From the NCBI RefSeq assembly GCF_035325945.1, contig NZ_DAOKYX010000004.1, positions 62,001-126,000 of the forward strand: a stretch of DNA of 64,000 bases, written 5' to 3'. This document shows, one piece after another, positions 52,731 through 61,305 of the stretch. The stretch is from Parvibaculum sp035325945 (GTDB lineage: Bacteria; Pseudomonadota; Alphaproteobacteria; Parvibaculales; Parvibaculaceae). The stretch's first letter is position 1; each line of letters starts with the position of its first letter. The position numbers were made by a program, and so were the translations under genes. The notes under the pieces were generated by a model, which was given only the letters and a program-made list of their open reading frames with translations, was not told the DNA's origin and made no database searches.

Positions 52731-53093
52731 TCAGCGGCCGGCCTTGATCGTGATGGTGGTCTGCGTGCCGTCGGCGCCGGCGACCTGCCAGCTGTCGCCG
52801 ACATTATGCGCTTCGGCCTTGGCGCAGAAGGGCTTGGCATCCGCCGCCGGTGCCGGGTTCGTCTGCGTGTAGCAGGCCTGATCGCCGTTGATCGCCCAGG
52901 TGCCGCTCACCGTCGAGCCATCCGCGAGCTTGGTCTGGTAGGTGCCGTCCTGGTTGACGAAGGCGTGCATCTCGCCCGAATTCGGGTTCGAGAGCACGAC
53001 CGTGTTGCCGTAGTAGCTCTCGAGCGGATCGGCGGCATAAGCCGCACCTGCGAACGCAACCAACGCAACGACTGTCGTGAAAGAAATACGCAT
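52731..53093 (-). CDS. Small secreted protein, paralogue 2, 120 aa
   Basis: Signal peptide MRISFTTVVALVAFAGAAYA, mature start ADPLESYYGNTVV. It is the tandem paralogue of the gene at 52246 with the same Cys pair (ACY, PFC) and the same ending KAGR, plus a 2-residue insertion (PAPAADAKP). The two are separated by 128 bp, on the same strand, and probably arose by local duplication. They may differ in expression, as each has its own upstream region. No known family was recognised. Confidence 0.85.
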   Translation of the reverse strand: MRISFTTVVALVAFAGAAYAADPLESYYGNTVVLSNPNSGEMHAFVNQDGTYQTKLADGSTVSGTWAINGDQACYTQTNPAPAADAKPFCAKAEAHNVGDSWQVAGADGTQTTITIKAGR

Positions 53094-53176
53094 TCCAGCC
53101 TCCCCATTTCGTAATGCGGGTTTCCCCCGCTGGCGGCGGCATCATTGCATGCGATTCGCAACGGCGGAAGCGCCGT

Positions 53177-53203
53177 TCCGCAGCCGGAATTTCCGGCTGC
53201 GGA
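53177..53203. repeat. 27-bp near-uninterrupted palindrome between paralogue 2 and SMP-30 gene
   Basis: TCCGCAGCCGGAA-T-TTCCGGCTGCGGA, 13-bp arms with a single centre base. On the minus strand it lies 15 bp after the SMP-30 stop and could be its terminator, although no T-tract follows. On either strand it is a very stable hairpin. Confidence 0.7.
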
Positions 53204-53217
53204 CTTGTATTGCGCGA

Positions 53218-54135
53218 CTACTTGTTGAGGAAGTTGAGCGGCAGTCCGCTCACCGGCCAATCCATCGAGATGAGCCGCCCGCTTGAGGAGAGCGTGATAT
53301 AGGCCGTTTTCAAATCCTTGCCGCCGAAGCAGATATTGGTGGTAAGGAAATCGTCCGTCGGCGTATGGGTGATCTTCGAGCCGTCCGGCGAGAAGGTCGT
53401 GATGCCGCCATTGAAGATCGTCGCGACGCAGATATTGCCCTGCGAGTCGACGGCGAGGCTGTCGAAGAAACAGAGCTGTGGACCGGAGCCGACATAGCGG
53501 CCGGGGAGCGGCCCCGCCTGCTTGGCGATCTCGCCCGGCGCCACGATGTCGAACGCCCAGAGACGGCCGGGAATGGTGTCGGCGACATAGACGGTCTTTT
53601 CGTCAGGCGAGAGGCCGACGCCATTCGGCGAGACGATGGGGAAGATCACTTCCTTGATCATCGAGCCGTCGATCTTGGCGTAGTAGAGCCCGCCACGATC
53701 CTGCGTGCGCCCGCGGCCCTTGCCGAGATCGGTGAACCAGAAGCCGCCATGCTTGTCGAAGACGATGTCGTTCGGCCCGTTGAGCGGAATGCCGTTGCAT
53801 TCGCGGTAGAGCACTTCATGCTTGCCGGTCTTGAGATCGACGCGCTCGATGCGCCCGCCCGAATAATCCGCAGGCGCATCGCCCGGAATGAGCGCGCCAT
53901 CGACTTCATGGAACTCGAAGCCGCCATCGTTGCAGACATAGCAGGCGCCATCGGGCCCGATGGCCGCGCCGTTCGGGCCGCCGCCCAGCTCGGCGATGAC
54001 CTCGACCTTGCCCGCCGCGGTGACGCGCGTGAGCGTGCCGCGCTTAATCTCGACGAGAATGATGCTCCCGTCGGGCATGGCGATCGGCCCTTCCGGGAAC
54101 AGCAATCCGCTGGCAATGAGTTTCGCGTTCGACAT
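53218..54135 (-). CDS. SMP-30/gluconolactonase-family protein, 305 aa
   Basis: Six-bladed beta-propeller lactonase. Metal-binding Glu is in LFPEGPIAMPDG, Asn in NGPNDIVFDKHGGFWFTD and PNGVGLSPDEKTVYVAD, with Asp in FFDSLAVDSQGNI. Such enzymes hydrolyse sugar lactones or related esters. ATG at 54135 has GGGAGG upstream. It ends the minus-strand group that begins with class III ADH, GNAT and amine oxidase, with a 43-bp gap after the oxidase gene. Confidence 0.92.
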   Translation of the reverse strand: MSNAKLIASGLLFPEGPIAMPDGSIILVEIKRGTLTRVTAAGKVEVIAELGGGPNGAAIGPDGACYVCNDGGFEFHEVDGALIPGDAPADYSGGRIERVDLKTGKHEVLYRECNGIPLNGPNDIVFDKHGGFWFTDLGKGRGRTQDRGGLYYAKIDGSMIKEVIFPIVSPNGVGLSPDEKTVYVADTIPGRLWAFDIVAPGEIAKQAGPLPGRYVGSGPQLCFFDSLAVDSQGNICVATIFNGGITTFSPDGSKITHTPTDDFLTTNICFGGKDLKTAYITLSSSGRLISMDWPVSGLPLNFLNK

Positions 54136-54178
54136 CAAATCCTCCCTGATCCGTTTCGATCTGATTTTTTGAGTGCCG

Positions 54179-55465
54179 TCATTCTGTCAATGCGCCGCCT
54201 GGAGAGCAATGGCCGATGACGGCCGCGGCGCGCTCGACCGCGTCTATTCCGGAAAGGAACGCACCCTGAACGGTTGAGAACCAGCGCGGATGAACCGCCT
54301 CGCCGGCGAGAAAGACGCGCCCGCCAATGGGCTCTGCGAGAATGCGCCGGTCGTCGCCATGGCCCGGCAGCGCGCAGGAATAGGCGCCGAGCGTATGCGG
54401 ATCGCCGCTCCATGCGGTCGTAACGGCCTTTTCGAGATGCGCGAGGATCGACGTGCCGAACATGGTGACGAGCGCGTCGCGCGCCGTCTCGATCATCGCC
54501 GCCTCGCCTGCCGCCTCCATCTCGGCGGCGAAACGCCCGCCGAGATAGGCGATGGCGAGTTCCGCGCCGAAGGGGCGGATCTGAAAGCTGAGCGCATGGC
54601 GCGAGGGCGCGCGTTCGTCCATGAAGGAGGCATGGCTCGTATCCGGCAGGCCGAAGACATCGCGCGAGAATTTGAACGCCACCTTGTTAGCGGCGCCCGT
54701 GCGCACATTCTCGAGCGCGCCCTGAAGCCTCGCAGGAACGCCCGGCCTGAAGCGGATGAGGCCGCGCGCGAGAACATTGGTCGAAACGGTGACGATGGCG
54801 CTGCGCGCCCGGATCGTGCCCTTCGGCGTCTCGATCGCGACGCCCTGCCCGCTCCAGTCGATGGAGGTCGCGGCCGTCTCGAGGCTCACGGGAATATCCG
54901 CGCCATAGGCTTCGATCAGCGCGCCATAGCCTCTCGCCAGCGGCCAGTTCTCGCCCGTATCCTCATAATGCCAGAGATCGAGCGTCGAGATTTCTTCCGG
55001 GGGCAATCCGCTGATCGCTTCGTCGACATGCTCGATGAGCCTGTACCAGCGCGATCCCCGGTCGAGCGCCGCCGCCACGGGAACGTCGCGCCCCTCCGCG
55101 TCCAGCGCATCGACGGCGCCGAATGCTGCGTCGATCGTGCAAGCATAGTCGTCGCATTCCCGCCCGTCGGCCCATCTCATGCCGAGATGAAGATGCCGCG
55201 TACGAAAACTCTGCCGTTTGAGATAGGGATGGCCGAGTTCATCCGCGATGCGCGTCAGCGGATTGACCGATGCGGAGTGAAGCCAGTGCGCGCCGCGATC
55301 CCACGCCACGCCGAGCGAGGCGGTGTCCGTATGCGTGCGGCCGCCGATGCGGGACTTCGCCTCGATGAGCACGAAGGTGAGCCCCAGTTCCCTCGCGCGC
55401 TTCGCCGCCGCAAGGCCCGCCGCGCCCGCGCCGATGATCGCAATGTCGGCATCGCCCGCCATCAT
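54179..55465 (-). CDS. Flavin amine oxidase, 428 aa
   Basis: NAD(P)-binding Rossmann-like FAD enzyme. IAIIGAGAAGLAAAKRARE at residues 8-26, then RIGGRTHTDTASLGVAWDRGAHWLH is the GG-doublet/ADP-pyrophosphate motif of monoamine oxidases, and GGRVFLAGEAVHPRWFSTVQGAFLSG the C-terminal FAD motif. Oxidises a primary or polyamine-type amine; the substrate is unknown. ATG overlaps the GNAT stop by 4 bp. Confidence 0.93.
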   Translation of the reverse strand: MMAGDADIAIIGAGAAGLAAAKRARELGLTFVLIEAKSRIGGRTHTDTASLGVAWDRGAHWLHSASVNPLTRIADELGHPYLKRQSFRTRHLHLGMRWADGRECDDYACTIDAAFGAVDALDAEGRDVPVAAALDRGSRWYRLIEHVDEAISGLPPEEISTLDLWHYEDTGENWPLARGYGALIEAYGADIPVSLETAATSIDWSGQGVAIETPKGTIRARSAIVTVSTNVLARGLIRFRPGVPARLQGALENVRTGAANKVAFKFSRDVFGLPDTSHASFMDERAPSRHALSFQIRPFGAELAIAYLGGRFAAEMEAAGEAAMIETARDALVTMFGTSILAHLEKAVTTAWSGDPHTLGAYSCALPGHGDDRRILAEPIGGRVFLAGEAVHPRWFSTVQGAFLSGIDAVERAAAVIGHCSPGGALTE

Positions 55466-56013
55466 GTCCTGATCCAGTAGCTGAGCTTCGGCCTGCCCGT
55501 CTCGGGATCATGGGGGGTGAAGCCGTCCAGCACGCCGCCATTGGCGGCGATGACCTTTCTCGATGCCTCGTTATCCGCGTCGCACGTCACCAGCACGCGG
55601 CGCAAGCCCTCGGCGCGCGCCACCGGAAGGATGAGCCGAAGCGCCCGCGTCGCATAGCCTCGCCTGCGCTTCCACGGCACGATCGAATAGCCGATATGCC
55701 CCGGCACATGCGGCGGCAGATCTTCCGTACCGCGCTGAAAGCGCAGGCCGATCGCTCCGCAGAACTCACCGTCGTCGATCCAGAAAATGCGGAATGGCAG
55801 GCGCGGCACCTGGCTGCCATCGGCAAGCGTCACCATGCCCTTCTCGTCGGTGAGATCGCGGAGAAAGCCTTCCGGATCGGCCTCGACCGCCTCCAGCTCC
55901 TCCGCGCTCACATCGCGCATCGTGTTCGGCGACCAGCCCGCGCGCAGCGCCGCCGCATACCCGCCGAGAAGCGCGGCACAGGGTGCGACGAGGCTGATCT
56001 GCGATGCGCTCAA
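55462..56013 (-). CDS. GNAT-family N-acetyltransferase, TTG start, 183 aa
   Basis: Acetyl-CoA binding core: IGYSIVPWKRRRGYATRALRLIL (motif A, R/QxxGxG/A form) and VTCDADNEASRKVIAANGGVLDG (motif B). The open frame extends far upstream through alcohol dehydrogenase sequence in another frame. The real start is TTG at 56013 (LSASQISLV), which has GAGGGAGG 4 nt upstream and lies 10 bp after the class III ADH stop. No ATG sits in a suitable place. Substrate unknown. Confidence 0.85.
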   Translation of the reverse strand: MSASQISLVAPCAALLGGYAAALRAGWSPNTMRDVSAEELEAVEADPEGFLRDLTDEKGMVTLADGSQVPRLPFRIFWIDDGEFCGAIGLRFQRGTEDLPPHVPGHIGYSIVPWKRRRGYATRALRLILPVARAEGLRRVLVTCDADNEASRKVIAANGGVLDGFTPHDPETGRPKLSYWIRT

Positions 56014-56023
56014 GGGGCCTCCC

Positions 56024-57133
56024 TCAATAGACGACCACCGAGCGGATCGACTTGCCCTCATGCATGAGGTCGAAACCCTTGTTGATGTCCTCGAGCGGCA
56101 GCGTGTGGGTGATGAGATCGTCGATGTTGATCTTGCGGTCCATGTACCAGTCGACGATCTTCGGCACGTCCGTGCGTCCACGCGCGCCGCCAAAGGCCGA
56201 GCCCTTCCACACGCGGCCGGTGACGAGCTGGAAGGGGCGCGTCGAAATCTCCTGCCCCGCGCCCGCGACGCCGATGATGGTCGAGACGCCCCAGCCGCGA
56301 TGGCAGCATTCGAGCGCCTGGCGCATCGTGGTCACATTGCCGATGCACTCGAAGCTGTAATCCGCGCCGCCGCCCGTCAGTTCGACGATATGGCCGACGA
56401 GATCGCCCTTCACTTCCTTCGGATTGACGAAATGCGTCATGCCGAACTGGCGGGCGAGCGCCTCGCGCGCGGGATTGATGTCGACGCCGACGATCATGTC
56501 GGCGCCCACCATCTTCGCGCCCTGAATGACGTTGAGCCCGATGCCGCCAAGGCCGAAGACGACGACATTGGCGCCCGCCTCGACCTTCGCGGTGAAGATC
56601 ACCGCGCCGATCCCCGTCGTCACGCCGCAGCCGATGTAGCAGACCTTGTCGAAAGGCGCGTCCTTGCGGATCTTCGCCACCGCGATCTCGGGGAGCACCG
56701 TGTAATTCGCGAAGGTGGAGCAGCCCATATAGTGCAGCACCGGCTTGCCCTTCCATGAGAAGCGGCTGCTGCCGTCGGGCATCAGGCCCTTGCCCTGCGT
56801 CGCCCGGATCGAGGTGCAGAGGTTCGTCTTGTGGCTCGTGCAGCTCTTGCACTGGCGGCACTCGGGCGTATAGAGCGGGATCACGTGATCGCCGACCGCC
56901 ACCGAAGTGACGCCGGGGCCGACTTCCACGACGACGCCCGCGCCCTCATGGCCGAGAATGGCGGGAAAGAGCCCCTCGGGGTCTGCACCCGAAAGCGTGA
57001 ACGCATCTGTATGGCAGATGCCTGTTGCCTTGACCTCGATCAGCACCTCGCCCGCCCGCGGCCCCTCGAGTTGCACCGTCTCGATCTCGAGTGGCTTTCC
57101 CGCTTCGAATGCCACCGCCGCGCGAACGTCCAT
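56024..57133 (-). CDS. frmA: S-(hydroxymethyl)glutathione dehydrogenase / class III alcohol dehydrogenase, 369 aa
   Basis: Glutathione-dependent formaldehyde detoxification. Catalytic zinc Cys in GICHTDAFTL and His in GHEGAGVV, structural zinc cysteines in CRQCKSCTSHKTNLC, TQGKGLMPDGSSRF which is diagnostic of class III, and GLGGIGLNVIQGAK for NAD. ATG at 57133 has AAGGA about 8 nt upstream; 57139 (MAMDV) is nearly on top of it. A formaldehyde-linked pathway (C1 or demethylation) is implied, but no S-formylglutathione hydrolase of the usual type is next to it. Confidence 0.97.
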   Translation of the reverse strand: MDVRAAVAFEAGKPLEIETVQLEGPRAGEVLIEVKATGICHTDAFTLSGADPEGLFPAILGHEGAGVVVEVGPGVTSVAVGDHVIPLYTPECRQCKSCTSHKTNLCTSIRATQGKGLMPDGSSRFSWKGKPVLHYMGCSTFANYTVLPEIAVAKIRKDAPFDKVCYIGCGVTTGIGAVIFTAKVEAGANVVVFGLGGIGLNVIQGAKMVGADMIVGVDINPAREALARQFGMTHFVNPKEVKGDLVGHIVELTGGGADYSFECIGNVTTMRQALECCHRGWGVSTIIGVAGAGQEISTRPFQLVTGRVWKGSAFGGARGRTDVPKIVDWYMDRKINIDDLITHTLPLEDINKGFDLMHEGKSIRSVVVY

Positions 57134-57199
57134 CGCCATATCCTTCTTTCAAGTTTTGAGATCACTCATTCTGGCGGCGCTGCGCCAGCGCCTCAAGCT

Positions 57200-58012
57200 C
57201 TATCGCTCCGCCATCGCCGCCGTGAAGAAAGCGACGGCGTTGCTGTGCGCCTTCTCCGTTGCGGCCGGATTGTAGCGCATGATCACGCGCCCGCCCTTGC
57301 CCTGATTTCCGAAGGGATCGCTCACCTCGACATCGACGCCCGGCATGTCGAAGCCGTGATGCGCCTCCGCCATGACCTCGATGCGGATTTTCGCGCGGTC
57401 GCTTTCGTCGAGCGCGGCCACGAGCTTCGCCGAGATCTCCGGGTCGTTGTCATATTGGTCGAGCGCGCCGGTGACGAGCAGCAAGGGCGCATCGACGAGA
57501 TTGCCGAACTCGAAGCCCGGCACGCAGTTGAAAATCCAGGCCGAGGGATAGACGGGCATGATCGCCCTGAAGGCGCCGCCCGGCAGGAAGACGTCATTAT
57601 GCCCGCGCGTCGCCGCCAACATTGCCGCCGCGCCGCCGAAGGAGAAACCGGCAACCCCGATGCGCGCCGCATCGACCTTCGGATGGGCGGCGAGAAAGGC
57701 CCGCGCGCCATAAAGATCCGGCAGCGTCTCCTGAACGGATTTCGGCCGTCCCCCGGCGCCGCCCGCAAGGCCGCGCGCCGCCCAGAGATCGGGCTCGAGC
57801 GTCACGAAGCCCGCCGCGTTGAACGCATCCGCATAGCCGCCCTCGCGCGCCGAAGGCCCCGCCGAGCCATGCAGCAGAATGACTGCGGGCATCTTTCCTT
57901 CGACATGCGAAGGAATTCTGAGCCGCGCGGCGATGACGAGCGGCGTCTCATGCAGCGAAGGAAAGGTGATGTAGTGAAGGCTCGCCGAAAGGTTCATCTC
58001 GGAGGTGGTCAT
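57200..58012 (-). CDS. Dienelactone-hydrolase-like alpha/beta hydrolase, 270 aa
   Basis: VILLHGSAGPSAREG is the oxyanion/strand 3 region; nucleophile Ser in GVAGFSFGGAAAM, Asp in LDQYDNDPE and His in AEAHHGFDMPG complete the triad. The F-S-F nucleophile elbow replaces the Cys of true dienelactone hydrolases, so a general esterase role is more likely. ATG at 58012 overlaps the folA stop by 4 bp. Confidence 0.88.
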   Translation of the reverse strand: MTTSEMNLSASLHYITFPSLHETPLVIAARLRIPSHVEGKMPAVILLHGSAGPSAREGGYADAFNAAGFVTLEPDLWAARGLAGGAGGRPKSVQETLPDLYGARAFLAAHPKVDAARIGVAGFSFGGAAAMLAATRGHNDVFLPGGAFRAIMPVYPSAWIFNCVPGFEFGNLVDAPLLLVTGALDQYDNDPEISAKLVAALDESDRAKIRIEVMAEAHHGFDMPGVDVEVSDPFGNQGKGGRVIMRYNPAATEKAHSNAVAFFTAAMAER

Positions 58013-58524
58013 TTCCGCTCCAGCACGACAAAGGAATAATCGGCGCTGTCCTTCTCGCCCGCGCCATGCCGCTCGCGCGAAACCTCGCGCCATGCCGCCC
58101 GGTCGAAAGTGAAATACGTATCGGCCTCGGGCTTCGCATGAACTTCGGTGAGATAGATGCGCGTCGCCCGCGCCAGCGCCTGCTCGTAGATCTGCGCGCC
58201 GCCGATCACCATCGCCTCACCCGCGCCACCTTCCACCGCCAGCGTTTGCGCATGCGCGAGCGCCGCATCGAGCGATGAAAAAACTTCCGCGCCCGCCGCC
58301 TCGAAGTCCCCGTCCCGCGTGACGACGAGATTGGGCCGCCCCGGCAGCGGCTTTCTCGGCAGCGTGTCCCATGTCTTGCGGCCCATGATGACGGGCTTTC
58401 CCATGGTCACGCGCTTGAACCATGCCATGTCGCTCGAAAGCCGCCACGGCATGCCATTGTCGCGGCCTATGGCGCCATTTTCCGCAATGGCGACGACAAG
58501 CGCGATATGAACCTTGTCCGTCAT
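58009..58524 (-). CDS. folA: Dihydrofolate reductase, 171 aa
   Basis: Reduces dihydrofolate with NADPH. AENGAIGRDNGMPWRLSSDMAWFK is the substrate loop (N-terminal strand VHIALVVAI), with TMGKPVIMGRKTWDTLP, RPNLVVTRD, and VIGGAQIYEQAL. Normal length. It is 10 bp downstream of the 44-aa ORF and in the thyA operon, which regenerates the folate oxidised by ThyA. Confidence 0.98.
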   Translation of the reverse strand: MTDKVHIALVVAIAENGAIGRDNGMPWRLSSDMAWFKRVTMGKPVIMGRKTWDTLPRKPLPGRPNLVVTRDGDFEAAGAEVFSSLDAALAHAQTLAVEGGAGEAMVIGGAQIYEQALARATRIYLTEVHAKPEADTYFTFDRAAWREVSRERHGAGEKDSADYSFVVLERK

Positions 58525-58534
58525 GGGGCGGGGC

Positions 58535-58669
58535 TTACCTGAGATGCTGCACGCGCAGCGGCTCGGGATCGAGCGGCCGCGTGTTGAAATTGATGGCGAT
58601 CATTCCGCCAATGGCGAGGGCGAGCATGACGAGCGTCAGCAGCACGGTCACGAGCCGCTGCCGCCTCAC
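58535..58669 (-). CDS. 44-aa single-span membrane protein, coupled between thyA and folA
   Basis: Read from GTG at 58669, overlapping the thyA stop as GTGTGA, to TAA at 58535. The product is basic (VRRQRL), then hydrophobic (VTVLLTLVMLALAIGGMIAI), then a polar tail ending LRVQHLR. That is an N-in single membrane helix. The overlap and the 10-bp gap to folA argue that it is translated. A further ATG (in VMLAL) or no product at all cannot be excluded. No family recognised. Confidence 0.55.
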   Translation of the reverse strand: MRRQRLVTVLLTLVMLALAIGGMIAINFNTRPLDPEPLRVQHLR

Positions 58670-59460
58670 ACCGCGACCGGGGCGGCGATGTGCGGATGGG
58701 CGTCGTAGCCTTCGAGCCGGAAGTCATCATAGGTGAAATCGAAGATCGACTTCACATCGGGATTGATGTGCATGCGCGGCAGCGGCCTCGGCTCGCGCGA
58801 GAGCTGCAAATTCGCCTGCTCCAGATGATTGAGATAGAGATGCGCGTCGCCGAAGGTGTGGATGAACTCGCCCGCCTCGAGCCCCGTCACCTGCGCAACC
58901 ATCATGGTCAGCAGCGCATAGGATGCGATGTTGAACGGCACGCCGAGGAAAATATCCGCCGAGCGCTGATAGAGCTGGCAGGAGAGCTTTCCGTCCGCGA
59001 CATAGAACTGGAAGAGACAGTGGCAGGGCGGCAGCGCCATCTGATCGACATCGGCGACGTTCCAGGCCGAGACGATGAGGCGGCGCGAATCCGGATTCCG
59101 CCTGATCTGTTCGACGACATTCCTGATCTGGTCGATCTTCTCGCCGGAAGGCGTCGGCCATGAGCGCCACTGATAGCCATAGACCGGGCCGAGATCGCCC
59201 TTCTCGTCCGCCCATTCGTCCCAGATGCCGACGCCGTTCGCCTTGAGATAGGCGATGTTGGTGTCGCCCGCGAGAAACCACAGAAGCTCGTGAATGATCG
59301 ATTTCAGATGCAGCTTCTTCGTCGTGACGAGCGGAAAACCCTCGGCAAGATCGTAGCGCGACTGCCAGCCGAAGACGCTGAGCGTCCCCGTTCCCGTGCG
59401 GTCGGTTTTTCTTGTGCCGTGGTCGCGCACATGGCGCATCAGATCGAGATACTGTTTCAT
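58666..59460 (-). CDS. thyA: Thymidylate synthase, 264 aa
   Basis: dUMP methylation by methylene-THF. Folate and phosphate residues in GWQSRYDLAEGFPLVTTKKL, catalytic Cys in QMALPPCHCLFQFYV, dUMP contacts RRLIVSAWN and QRSADIFLGVPFNIA. Its 264 residues equal the E. coli enzyme length. ATG at 59460 with the longer frame upstream rejected because it is arginine-rich non-coding. First gene of thyA-ORF44-folA-hydrolase. Confidence 0.98.
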   Translation of the reverse strand: MKQYLDLMRHVRDHGTRKTDRTGTGTLSVFGWQSRYDLAEGFPLVTTKKLHLKSIIHELLWFLAGDTNIAYLKANGVGIWDEWADEKGDLGPVYGYQWRSWPTPSGEKIDQIRNVVEQIRRNPDSRRLIVSAWNVADVDQMALPPCHCLFQFYVADGKLSCQLYQRSADIFLGVPFNIASYALLTMMVAQVTGLEAGEFIHTFGDAHLYLNHLEQANLQLSREPRPLPRMHINPDVKSIFDFTYDDFRLEGYDAHPHIAAPVAV

Positions 59461-59610
59461 CGCTGCCGCTCGATTCGAGTGTTCCGATAGTCTAGAACCT
59501 CGCGCCCGCCCCCGGTAGCGGAAAGCGCCACTCACCTTCTGTCGGTGCAGGCGGCCAGAGCGCCGCACATGGTCTGTGGATAAGTCGCATTCCGCCGGAA
59601 ATGGCGGATT

Positions 59611-61305
59611 TCAGTCGCCCGCCTGCGCCGAAGGCCGCGCCAGCCGCGACAGCAGCACCACCGGCAGGAGCCCCGCCAGCACGATCAGAAGCGCGGCGAT
59701 CGCCCCGTCCTCATAGGTGCCGCGGGCCGCCTCGGCATAGAGATGCGTAGAGAGCGTCTCGAAATCGAGCGGTCTCAGAAGCAGTGTCGCCGGAAGCTCC
59801 TTCATGCAATCGACGAAGACCATGAGCGCGGCGGTGGCGAGCGCCGGGCGCAGCAGCGGCAGGTGGATGAGCCGCATCAGCGCCATGCGGCTCGCGCCGA
59901 GCGTGCGAGCCGTCTCGTCCACGGCGAGGGAAATCTTCGCCAGCCCCGCCTCGAAACCGTTCACCGGCATCACGAGAAAGCGCGCCGCATAGGCATAGAT
60001 GAGCGCCGCGCCGGAGCCTGAAAGGAGAAGCCCTGTCGATATGCCGAAGACGTCCCGGGCAAGCCCGTCGACCGCATTGTCGAAATTCGCTAGCGGCGTG
60101 AGAAGCGCGAGCGCCATCACCGTGCCGGGCACCGCATAGCCGAGCCCCGCCATGCGCCCGGTGAACGCGGCGGCGGCGCCGGGCGCCACCCGCGCCGCAT
60201 AGGCGACCGCGAAACCCGCCGCCAGCGTCACCACCGTCGCGATGGAGGCGACGAAGGCCGTATTCGCCGTCTCCGTCACGATGGAAGGCGAAAGGCCGTC
60301 CGCCTGCAACCGGCTGAGAGTTTCCCAGACGAGATAGCTTGCCGGAACGAGAAAGCCGAAAATGACCGGCAGGCTGCCTGCGAAAAGCATCGCCGCGCCA
60401 ACGATGGGTCCCAGCCGCCGCACGGGCATGGGCTCGACGCTTTCGGAGGACACCGCCTCGTCGCCATGCCGCCTGCCCCATCGCTCGATCAGCATCAGCG
60501 CCACGACGATGGCGAGCATGATGAGCGCGATCTGCGCCGCGCCAGGCAGGCTCGAACGGTTGATCCATGTGGAGTAGATCGAAACCGTGAAAGTGCGCAC
60601 GCCGAGGAATTCGGCCGCCCCGATATCGTTCAGCGTTTCGAGAAGCGCGAGGCTCGCGCCGACCGCGATGCCGGGCCGCGCGAAGGGCAGCACGACGCGG
60701 AAGAAGACCGCCGCGCGGCTCGCGCCGAGCGTCTGCGCAGCCTCGATCATATTGGCGGGTTGCAGAAGGAACATCGCGCGGGTCGAAAGATAGACGTAAG
60801 GATAGAGCACGAGCCCCAGCAGCAGGATGCAGCCCCCCATCGAGCGGATGTCGGGAAGCCGCAAGGCGCGCGGATCGGCAATGCCGAAAATCTCGCGCAG
60901 CGCGCTCTGCACCGGGCCGATCGGATGGAGAATGTCGAGATAGGCGAAGGCCACCACATAGGTGGGAACGGCGAGCGGCAGCAGCAGCGCCCATTCGAGC
61001 ACGCGCCTGCCGGCGAAATCATAGGCCGTCACGAGCCATGCCGTGCCGACGCCGATCGTGAGCACCATCGCCCCGACACCGGCCATCAGAACGATCGTTC
61101 GCCTCGCCGCGCCGGGAATGACATTCGCGACGAGATGCGGCCACAGATCGCCCGAGCCCTGCGCCGCGATGAGCGCCAGCGTGACGAGCGGCAGCAGGAT
61201 CAGAAGGGCGACGATGGCCGAAACGGCCAGCCAGCCGAATTCCGCCCGGCTGCGGCGAACCCGCCGGGCCGCCGCAGTCGCGCGCGCAAGGCTTCCCTGT
61301 ATCAG
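59611..61305 (-). CDS. Ferric iron ABC transporter permease (FbpB type), probable CTG start, 564 aa
   Basis: Two fused BPD_transp_1 units, with EAA-like loops around AQTLGASRAAVFFRVVLPFA and ETARTLGASRMALMRLIHLP. The first usual start codon, ATG at 61086, would lose the first membrane helix (FGWLAVSAIVALLILLPLV). In the same frame upstream there is no ATG, GTG or TTG, only CTG at 61305 overlapping the binding-protein stop as CTGA, with GTGGAG 9 nt upstream. From there the length is 564 aa, usual for this family. No ATPase gene is adjacent. Confidence 0.88.
   Translation of the reverse strand: MIQGSLARATAAARRVRRSRAEFGWLAVSAIVALLILLPLVTLALIAAQGSGDLWPHLVANVIPGAARRTIVLMAGVGAMVLTIGVGTAWLVTAYDFAGRRVLEWALLLPLAVPTYVVAFAYLDILHPIGPVQSALREIFGIADPRALRLPDIRSMGGCILLLGLVLYPYVYLSTRAMFLLQPANMIEAAQTLGASRAAVFFRVVLPFARPGIAVGASLALLETLNDIGAAEFLGVRTFTVSIYSTWINRSSLPGAAQIALIMLAIVVALMLIERWGRRHGDEAVSSESVEPMPVRRLGPIVGAAMLFAGSLPVIFGFLVPASYLVWETLSRLQADGLSPSIVTETANTAFVASIATVVTLAAGFAVAYAARVAPGAAAAFTGRMAGLGYAVPGTVMALALLTPLANFDNAVDGLARDVFGISTGLLLSGSGAALIYAYAARFLVMPVNGFEAGLAKISLAVDETARTLGASRMALMRLIHLPLLRPALATAALMVFVDCMKELPATLLLRPLDFETLSTHLYAEAARGTYEDGAIAALLIVLAGLLPVVLLSRLARPSAQAGD

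Noticed and set aside
61086..61305. Frameshift or missing start in the ferric permease
   Set aside because: The frame is open to the preceding stop and encodes a proper first helix; CTG initiation explains it without an error.
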